The notes beneath the pieces are model-generated. The model saw only the letters and a list, made by a program, of their open reading frames with translations, did no database searches and was not told where the DNA came from. DNA of 6,108 nt from Treponema sp. UBA4328 (GTDB taxonomy: Bacteria > Spirochaetota > Spirochaetia > Treponematales > Treponemataceae): assembly GCA_002394465.1 (NCBI GenBank), contig DGTU01000137.1, forward strand, positions 1 to 6,108, in the 5' to 3' direction. This document shows positions 1 to 6,108 of the stretch, one piece after another. The position numbers were made by a program, and so were the translations under genes. Each line of letters begins with the position of its first letter. Position 1 is the stretch's first letter.

Positions 1-2684
1 GGCTCCAGGTCATAATCAACAGCAGCGACGAATTTGCTTCGACTGCATATTCCTTTTCTGACTGGCTGTGCTCAAACCTTCCTTCCCTGCACTACTGGAA
101 GAAAAAACTTGATGAAGCAGGAACAGCTTACGGCGAACTTGACGACGAAGACAGGGATTACCTTACGCTCTACGAAGAATACAGTTCCTTTCTCGAATCA
201 CATGCCCTTTTTGAACCTGCATGGACTGAAAAATACGCTTTTGACGATACCGGAAGGCATTTTTATATTTTCTATCCTGAACTTCTGGAAGACTTCAGGG
301 ATTTTGAAAAGCTGCTTGAATCTGCTCCGGACATTACGCTCTGCCTTCTCAAAGACAATCTTCCTTCACCTCAGGTTTATTTTTATCCTGATTCGCGTAC
401 GGAACTAAGGCAGACCATCCTCAGGATCCTGGACTTATACCGTACAGGAAAGGCAGACTTCAGCGAAATGGCACTTTCCGTTCCGGACATTGAACTGTAC
501 AGGCCCTACCTTGAACGGGAATTTGAACTCTACAACGTGCCTTTTGTAATTAAATCCGGAAGGCCGCTGACGGAAAACTCTGCAGGAAAGATTTTCTCTG
601 AAATAAATGACGTCCATACTTCAGCGTTCAGCTTTGACAGCGTCCGCACTCTCCTTCTTGACGAAACTGTTCCGTGGAAGGACGAACTTGAAGAACTAAA
701 GCTTTCATTAATCCGCGAAGGAAACCGCATGCGCTGCATCCTCTCCTATGACGGCAGTGACATCTGGGAGAAAGCCTTTGATTCAAAAATAAAGCGGCTT
801 TCACTTGCACTTGAACATGCAGAAAGTGAGGAACGGAAAGACGCTCTCAACGAACAGATTGATTTTTACCGGGAACTTAAAGATTTTTACAAAAAGCTCA
901 AAATCACGGTAAATGAGTTCTTTAAAGACAGGAGTTTTTCGAACATCCTCCGGGCATGGAATATTTTTAAAGAAGGTTTTTTAAAAGAAGATAAAGACTT
1001 CGATGAAGAAGCAAACCTGATTCTCGGAAGGTGCATCTGCGAGCTGCAGAATATCATACAGATTGAAAAAAAATATTCCGCAGATTCACTGCGCATTAAT
1101 TCGCCGTTTGAATTTTTCATTCAGGAACTTTCAGGCACAAAGTACCAGAAGCAGACGGAAGAAGATGGCGTAAGGGTATTCTCATACAGGGTTGCTGCCG
1201 CCGCAGCCTTTAAATATCAGTTTGTAATCGATTCATCGCAGAAGAACCTTGAAGTTCCCTATAAGCGACTGACCTTCCTTAACTCCCAGAAGCGGAGGAA
1301 GCTGCACCTGACGGAAGAAGACAAGACAATCCGTGCTACTGAAGCCTATATCGCCCTCTATGCAAAAATGATGCAGGGCCGGGATGAAAATTTTGTCGTT
1401 TTCTCGGCAGCACAGCAGACTTTTTCAGGCTTTGCAATTCCCCACAACCAGCTCATACCGGTTTCAGAAGAAGAACTTGACAGCCTGACCCGGCGCCTCA
1501 ATGCGTCAGATTTTATCCTTGCTGAAAAAAACTATTACCTTCACGGAAGGCCTTTCCCTGAGAGCGTAACGGCTTCTCAAAAGCAGCAGTTTAATGCCTG
1601 GAAAGAATCGTGCCTCACCAGAGTCGATGATAAAGTTCAGCCCGGGATTGAAATGGTTTCAAAAATCCGCACCAGCCTGTACTTCAAACGCTCTGCAGAA
1701 GACGGACTTATCAATACCATTCATATTTCAGCCCGCGGTGACCTTGAAAAATTCTTCCCATGCCCGCGCAGATGGGTTTTAAGTTCAGTCCTTCACCTTC
1801 ATGAAGACAGTCTTGATACAAAGCTCATGCAGCCCTATGACACGGGAAACCTTCACCACAAGATACTCGAGCTTTTTGCAGAAAGCTATTTAAAGAAAAC
1901 CCTGCCCGAATACGACGCCGCTGCAAAAAAATTCATGCTTGGCGGACAGGAAATTGAACCTGACATCCTCAGCCTCACGGAACAGGCGATTAAGGAACCG
2001 TCTGACTTCAGGGACTGCCCGCTCGTAACAAAGACGCTTGAACTTCAGAAAGATAAAATTGCCGCAACAATTACGGATTTCCTCAAAGTCCTTCTGCTTC
2101 CGTACGGCAGCGGAAAGAGCGAAACTTCAGGAATCGGCGGCTGCACCGTAACAGGAACGGAAACTACCCTCTCACATAAAGACGAAGACGGGAACTTCTG
2201 CTGGTACGGTAAAATCGATCTTCTTGTAATGACACCCGATGATAATTTTATGATTATCGACTACAAGAACTCAAACAGTTCCTTCCCTGCAAAGAAAGAA
2301 CTTCTTCCTGACAGTAACGGCATAATGACTGACTTTCAGATGCCGCTTTATACAAAGCTCATTCTCTCAAAGTTTTCAGAAGCACCTTATGCGGCAGTTT
2401 ATTATTCAATACGCGACTGTGAAAAATGCGAAGCCTTTAACGATTCTGAAGGCAAAATATCCTTCGATGACTATAAGCCTGCGCTCATTGAACTTAATGA
2501 CTACGCAGGACTTTTCAAGAAAAAAACAGAAATACTTGAGTTCGAGCCTTGTTCCGGCAATGATGAAAGGGACAAGCTCGGCGTAAAATACTACGAGACC
2601 TGCACTTCATGTGCATTCAGGACAATCTGCCGTACGACCTATTCAATAGCACGCAGGCAGATAAAAAAGAACACGGAGAACTAA
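1..2684 (+). CDS. addB: AddB-like helicase-nuclease subunit with PD-(D/E)XK nuclease and 4Fe-4S cysteines (5' partial)
   Basis: The reading frame is open from position 3, so the true start is upstream. The ATG at 468 is internal, because 155 codons of the same frame precede it without a stop. 893 residues are visible (numbered from position 3); AddB proteins are usually about 1100-1200 residues, so the N-terminus with any Walker A is missing. Residues 1-150 match the AddB motif II region (Tyr-Pro at 91-92 instead of Asp-Glu). Residues about 155-195 match the UvrD-like segment 'Y..Y L...F..Y.VPF'. Motifs V (397-409) and VI (449-456) are degenerate, so this fold should not hydrolyse ATP. The C-terminus is a complete RecB-family nuclease: GNLHH with His619, Glu720, GKIDLL with Asp739, IIDYK with Asp753 and Lys755, and QMPLY with Gln779 and Tyr783. 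Cys587 (in FFPCPRRW) plus Cys867, Cys870 and Cys876 (CX2CX5C) form the Fe-S signature of AddB. AdnA (also nuclease plus Fe-S) is unlikely, because active helicase motifs V and VI are absent. The role is Chi-regulated end resection together with the downstream AddA; the symbol is assigned by architecture and gene order. Confidence 0.92.
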   Translation, partial: LQVIINSSDEFASTAYSFSDWLCSNLPSLHYWKKKLDEAGTAYGELDDEDRDYLTLYEEYSSFLESHALFEPAWTEKYAFDDTGRHFYIFYPELLEDFRDFEKLLESAPDITLCLLKDNLPSPQVYFYPDSRTELRQTILRILDLYRTGKADFSEMALSVPDIELYRPYLEREFELYNVPFVIKSGRPLTENSAGKIFSEINDVHTSAFSFDSVRTLLLDETVPWKDELEELKLSLIREGNRMRCILSYDGSDIWEKAFDSKIKRLSLALEHAESEERKDALNEQIDFYRELKDFYKKLKITVNEFFKDRSFSNILRAWNIFKEGFLKEDKDFDEEANLILGRCICELQNIIQIEKKYSADSLRINSPFEFFIQELSGTKYQKQTEEDGVRVFSYRVAAAAAFKYQFVIDSSQKNLEVPYKRLTFLNSQKRRKLHLTEEDKTIRATEAYIALYAKMMQGRDENFVVFSAAQQTFSGFAIPHNQLIPVSEEELDSLTRRLNASDFILAEKNYYLHGRPFPESVTASQKQQFNAWKESCLTRVDDKVQPGIEMVSKIRTSLYFKRSAEDGLINTIHISARGDLEKFFPCPRRWVLSSVLHLHEDSLDTKLMQPYDTGNLHHKILELFAESYLKKTLPEYDAAAKKFMLGGQEIEPDILSLTEQAIKEPSDFRDCPLVTKTLELQKDKIAATITDFLKVLLLPYGSGKSETSGIGGCTVTGTETTLSHKDEDGNFCWYGKIDLLVMTPDDNFMIIDYKNSNSSFPAKKELLPDSNGIMTDFQMPLYTKLILSKFSEAPYAAVYYSIRDCEKCEAFNDSEGKISFDDYKPALIELNDYAGLFKKKTEILEFEPCSGNDERDKLGVKYYETCTSCAFRTICRTTYSIARRQIKKNTEN
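2675..2679 (+). promoter_or_regulatory. Ribosome binding site of the AddA-like gene (GGAGA)
   Basis: GGAGA lies six bases before the ATG at 2686, inside the last codons of the upstream gene. It fixes the start of the helicase gene. The next in-frame Met, residue 76, lies after the Walker A motif and cannot be the start. The upstream stop TAA (2682-2684) sits between this site and the ATG, so ribosomes finishing the first gene end right at the initiation site. This suggests translational coupling and equal amounts of the two subunits; the coupling itself is inferred. Confidence 0.75.
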
Positions 2685-2685
2685 G

Positions 2686-5600
2686 ATGACGACGTCCTTA
2701 TATGATGATTTTTTAAAACTTCTTCCGCGTATTCCGAATGAAGAACAGTTCGATGCCATAAGGACTGAAAAAAACTCTGTAATTGCCGCAGGTGCCGGCT
2801 CCGGAAAAACGCAGGTTCTTGCATACAGGTTTGCATGGCTCGTACTTACCGGCAGGGCAAAGGCTGACGAAATACTTACGCTTACCTTCACGAACAAGGC
2901 TGCCGCCGAAATGTACCAGCGCATTTACCAGACCCTCGTATTTTTTGCCGAAAACGAAAACCTTTCTCAGGATAAGCGCAGGACTGCACGCGAAAGCCTT
3001 AAGGATTTTGCAAACGCACACATCAAGACGCTGGATTCCTACTGCGCTGAAATTTTACGGCAGTGTGCCAACCGCTACGGAATCAGGCCGGACTTTGCCG
3101 TTGATTCTGCAGACGGCGAGAGGAATATCAAGACAGAGTGCTTTAAATTTCTCCTGAACCACGCTGACAATCCGGCCGTTCAGGCCTTTGCTGAAAGCGG
3201 ACAGCTTCAGGACTTTGCAGAAGATACACTCGCAGGAATTATCCTCAAAAACACGTCGCTTGCAACGGAAGACGGATATTTTACAAAGAATTTCATCAGG
3301 CAGAAAAAGATAATAACGGGATGCTGGAACTACATGCTCGGAACGGACAGCCGCTCTGACGTTAACTTCGGCCCTGCTTCAGGTGACATAAGGAGCATTC
3401 CGGTAAGGATTGCCGCCCTTGAAGAATCAGTCCGGAACCTCAACGGCAAAAAAACTGCTGCAGGAGAAGCAATTGAAAAGCTCTGCCGGCTTGCTTCAGA
3501 AACGGATTTCAGCACCTTAATGACTGAAGACCTTAAAACCGTAACGGAAAGTCAGCTTGAAAAGCTTGAACAGATATTTAAAGCCGCATCCGGCTATCAG
3601 AACCGGCTTGAAGCGGCAAAAGAAGCAACAACCGCCTTCCGTGACAACATTCCGTATTACAGGTCGGTGATGAGCTTTATAAAGTACATCACTCCGCTTG
3701 AAGGCCTGTATGCATTACTCGATGAACTTCTGAAGGAAATCAATTCACAGAAACGCATTACCGGAAGCCTGAGCTTTAAGGATGCCGGTGAAATGGCACT
3801 AAAAGTTCTTCTTGAAAACGAAGACATCCGCAATCAGGAAAAACGCGCCTACAAAAAAATAATGATAGATGAATTCCAGGACAACAACGGCAAGAACCGT
3901 GACCTTCTGTACATTCTTGCACTCAAAGACGGAGAGTTTGAAGACAAGGGAAAGTGCGTCATCAGTGCAGGAGAAGACGGTTCCCTTGTTTCTGCCATAA
4001 TCGAAAAGAATTCATCCGGGAAAATAATCAATGACCGCCGTGAAGAAGGCAAGCTCTTCTTTGTCGGTGATGAAAAACAGTCCATCTATAAATTCCGCGG
4101 TGCAGATGTTTCCGTATTCAATGAACTGACGGCATCCGGTGAAAACTCAATCCTTGCAATGAACTGTAATTTCCGCTCTACCCCCTTCCTGCTCTCTGCG
4201 TTCAACAGGATATTTGCAGGCGGACAGGGAATCTTCCTCAACGGAGATACAGGAAAAGCTGATTACGAGGCATATTACGAACGTCCGGCATTAAAATACG
4301 GACTTGAAAAACTTCCTGAACTGAATGCTTCAAATATTCCGCTTCATGCCTGCTTCGTTAATTCGAACTTCCTCAAAAACGCAGAAGATTCTGACCGCTA
4401 CATTCCGGCTAAAGAACAGTCTGCATACAATATGGCACGCAAAATCAGTTCGCTTGCAGAAAAAGGCGCATCCTGGAGTGATTTTGCAATCCTCGACAAA
4501 AGCCGCACCGACCGGAAAATCATCACAAAATACCTCAACATGTTTAACATTCCGTATTCGCTGGATGAAAACCGTGACATATTCCAGGAAGCAATAGTAA
4601 ATGACTTTTACAGTTTTCTCAGGCTCTGCGTCTATCCTTCCGACGTTAATTCCTATGCCGCATACCTTTGTTCTCCCCTTGCCGGACTCAATGAAAAGGA
4701 CGTAGAACTAATCCTTTCAATAATGATTCCGGATGATGATCCCGATTTTGTCTTTAATGCAGAAGAATACACCTTCCCTGAACGGATAAAAACCGCCCTC
4801 AGCGAAGACAAATTCAATAAATTCCTTAAGGCAATCGATTTTTACCGTGAAAATGCACATAAGGTCCTCAGACAGAAAATTACCTTAACGCTTACTGAAC
4901 TCTGGCACAAAAAAGGCTACAAATACGAAACCTTCCTCGACCCGAACCTTAACCTGCTTTCAGAGCAGTTTGACATGCTGTTTGAACTGTCCCGCTCTGC
5001 CGACGAAAACCAGAAGAGCGTATCCTGGTTCATTGATGAACTGAACAAGCTCAAATCAGTATTTACGAGCGCCGATTCAGACCTGAGCGCTTCAGACATA
5101 ACCTATCCGGTTGAACAGGACAGCGCAGTCAGCATAATGACCATACACAAAAGCAAGGGACTTCAGTTCCGGCATGTATTTATCTGGGGCTGTACGGACG
5201 TTACTGCGAAGACAAGCTCGAAGCATTATTCAGATGAAAAAACCGGATTTGCCTTTACGACACCGGACGGAGAAAACTTCTTCAAACTGAGGACTAAAAA
5301 CCTTGCCCTGCTCATGGAAACTGCCGAATACAGAAGGCTTATCTATGTTGCAGTCACCCGGGCCGAAGAAGACGCATGGATAACCGGAATCTGGAATCCT
5401 GAAGCAAAAGAATCAAAGAGCGCTTTCAGGCTGTTTGAAAACCTCGCAATGAAATATTACTCTCCGGCTTTTAAAGAGGACCCCTCAGTAAGGAAGAATA
5501 AAATTTATTTTACCGAAGGTGCACCTTTTGATTTTGAGGACGTACACTGTATCACATACGATGAAATTGCCGGAAGCCTTGCTCATAACGACCTCGATGA

Positions 5601-6108
5601 AACCCGTGCTGAAAAAATAGAATCAGCACAGGAAAAATACGCTCAGGCAGAAGAACTCAGCTTTAACTGCAGCGCAGTTCCGCACAAAACTCCTTCAGGA
5701 CTTGAAGATGATGATTCTGCCATTGAACGGATGCGCATTGCTTCAGCGCAGGAAACCCAGGACTTCAGCCTCACTACAGTGAACTTCTCTGCAGCAGACT
5801 TCGGAACCCTCGCACATGCATATCTTGAAAACATGGTACGGGGAACGGAACCTGAAAACTGGAATCCTGAAGAAAGGTATTTCAAAAACTTAAGCGAAAC
5901 GGAAATAAAGCGAGAGAAAGAACTGTGCATAAAATTTACGCGCAGCTTCATGAACTCTTCATGTGGACGTGAACTTGAAGAATGCAGGAAAGCCGGCAGA
6001 TTCTTCCGCCCTGAATGGAAATTCAAGATGTTCCATGAAGGAGCAGTCTTTACAGGTTCAATCGATCTTATTTATGAACTTGAAGACGGAACTTACAGAA
6101 TCATAGAC
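2686..6108 (+). CDS. addA: AddA-like UvrD/RecB-family helicase-nuclease (3' partial)
   Basis: This ATP-dependent SF1A DNA helicase runs open for 1141 codons off the window end. Motifs in order: Q motif (NEEQFDAI, Gln21); Walker A AGAGSGKT at 35-42; motif Ia LTFTNKAAAEM at 66-76; motif Ib HIKTLDSYC at 112-120; motif II (Walker B) DEFQD at 395-399; motif III GDEKQSIYKFRG at 461-472; motif IV NFRS at 495-498; a domain 2 segment at 597-607 (WSDFAILDKSR); motif V TIHKSKGLQF at 819-828; motif VI RRLIYVAVTRAEE at 883-895. All key ATPase residues are present (Lys41, Asp395-Glu396, Gln465, Arg497, Arg892). A C-terminal PD-(D/E)XK nuclease begins near residue 1035, with FGTLAH (His1044), RPEW (Glu1110), SIDL (Asp1127) and IID (Asp1141). 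The catalytic Lys would be two residues beyond the window. AddA is usually about 1200-1250 residues, so perhaps 60-100 are missing. It starts one base after the upstream stop and should form a heterodimer with that AddB-like protein in the cytoplasm for double-strand-break repair. RecB is the main alternative, but the adjacent AddB-type partner with Fe-S cysteines, and no RecC or RecD in view, favours AddA. An insertion of about 35 residues between motifs II and III is unusual. Confidence 0.95.
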   Translation, partial: MTTSLYDDFLKLLPRIPNEEQFDAIRTEKNSVIAAGAGSGKTQVLAYRFAWLVLTGRAKADEILTLTFTNKAAAEMYQRIYQTLVFFAENENLSQDKRRTARESLKDFANAHIKTLDSYCAEILRQCANRYGIRPDFAVDSADGERNIKTECFKFLLNHADNPAVQAFAESGQLQDFAEDTLAGIILKNTSLATEDGYFTKNFIRQKKIITGCWNYMLGTDSRSDVNFGPASGDIRSIPVRIAALEESVRNLNGKKTAAGEAIEKLCRLASETDFSTLMTEDLKTVTESQLEKLEQIFKAASGYQNRLEAAKEATTAFRDNIPYYRSVMSFIKYITPLEGLYALLDELLKEINSQKRITGSLSFKDAGEMALKVLLENEDIRNQEKRAYKKIMIDEFQDNNGKNRDLLYILALKDGEFEDKGKCVISAGEDGSLVSAIIEKNSSGKIINDRREEGKLFFVGDEKQSIYKFRGADVSVFNELTASGENSILAMNCNFRSTPFLLSAFNRIFAGGQGIFLNGDTGKADYEAYYERPALKYGLEKLPELNASNIPLHACFVNSNFLKNAEDSDRYIPAKEQSAYNMARKISSLAEKGASWSDFAILDKSRTDRKIITKYLNMFNIPYSLDENRDIFQEAIVNDFYSFLRLCVYPSDVNSYAAYLCSPLAGLNEKDVELILSIMIPDDDPDFVFNAEEYTFPERIKTALSEDKFNKFLKAIDFYRENAHKVLRQKITLTLTELWHKKGYKYETFLDPNLNLLSEQFDMLFELSRSADENQKSVSWFIDELNKLKSVFTSADSDLSASDITYPVEQDSAVSIMTIHKSKGLQFRHVFIWGCTDVTAKTSSKHYSDEKTGFAFTTPDGENFFKLRTKNLALLMETAEYRRLIYVAVTRAEEDAWITGIWNPEAKESKSAFRLFENLAMKYYSPAFKEDPSVRKNKIYFTEGAPFDFEDVHCITYDEIAGSLAHNDLDETRAEKIESAQEKYAQAEELSFNCSAVPHKTPSGLEDDDSAIERMRIASAQETQDFSLTTVNFSAADFGTLAHAYLENMVRGTEPENWNPEERYFKNLSETEIKREKELCIKFTRSFMNSSCGRELEECRKAGRFFRPEWKFKMFHEGAVFTGSIDLIYELEDGTYRIID

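Noticed and set aside
34..408. Open frame of 124 residues on + from a TTG, overlapping the start of the window
   Set aside because: It lies in another frame of the AddB-like coding sequence, which is continuously open here and matches the family. It has no recognisable protein features.
468..470. ATG as the start of the first gene
   Set aside because: The same frame is open back to position 3, and the upstream 155 codons match the expected AddB domain order, so this is an internal Met.
1066..1073. Run of eight A in the AddB-like gene (also seven-A runs at 2520-2526 and 3853-3859, the last just before the Walker B codons) as possible slippage or frameshift sites
   Set aside because: The reading frame continues intact with family motifs on both sides, and I saw no obvious stem-loop downstream. 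Such runs are expected in Lys-rich coding sequence.
79..2292. Short repeated string around TTCCTTCCCTGC at about 80 and about 2280
   Set aside because: It is only about a dozen bases, both copies are within coding sequence in the same gene, and they are far apart. Chance with shared codon preferences explains it.
5643..6026. 127-residue open frame on the - strand, and other antisense frames such as 2643-2924 and 3849-4085
   Set aside because: These are Ser/Phe/Leu-rich products of reading Glu-, Lys- and Leu-rich helicase-nuclease codons backwards. Each lies fully or almost fully inside the two + strand genes.
1..6108. A novel defence or accessory system
   Set aside because: Both genes fit a housekeeping AddAB recombination enzyme in domain order and gene order. 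There are no extra genes, repeats, mobile elements or composition shifts in view.

Overview
The window is an ordinary-looking, fully coding stretch of a bacterial chromosome. It holds two large genes on the + strand, both cut by the window edges, and only one base separates them. They match the two subunits of an AddAB-type (RexAB/RecBCD-like) double-strand-break-processing helicase-nuclease. Base composition looks moderate (mid-40s % GC by eye, not computed). Codon use is mixed, with frequent AGG and CGC for Arg and GAA for Glu. The AddB is divergent. From overall impression I would guess a spirochaete, most likely a host-associated Treponema, but nothing here proves it and no taxonomic marker is present.

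Layout: positions 1-2684 carry the C-terminal 893 residues of an AddB-like protein whose start lies upstream. The visible part begins inside a degenerate UvrD-like helicase fold. It continues through the second, also degenerate, helicase domain and ends in a complete PD-(D/E)XK nuclease domain framed by four cysteines that should bind a 4Fe-4S cluster. The stop codon TAA is followed by a single G and then the ATG of the second gene, with a GGAGA ribosome binding site inside the end of the first gene. Positions 2686-6108 carry the first 1141 residues of an AddA-like protein. It has all the superfamily 1A helicase motifs (Walker A, DEFQD, GDEKQ, NFRS, TIHKSKG, VAVTRA) and the first part of a second PD-(D/E)XK nuclease domain. 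The window stops at the second catalytic Asp.

How they work together: by analogy with known AddAB enzymes, AddA is the ATP-driven translocase and one nuclease. AddB is an ATPase-dead scaffold that scans one strand and carries the second nuclease. The heterodimer would resect broken DNA ends and load RecA for homologous recombination. It could also degrade unprotected linear DNA such as phage genomes.

There are no intergenic regions, RNA genes, mobile elements, repeat arrays or CRISPR in this window, and I see no previously undescribed system. The features most worth a second look are a roughly 35-residue insertion between helicase motifs II and III of AddA, and the alanine-run replacement of motif V in AddB.
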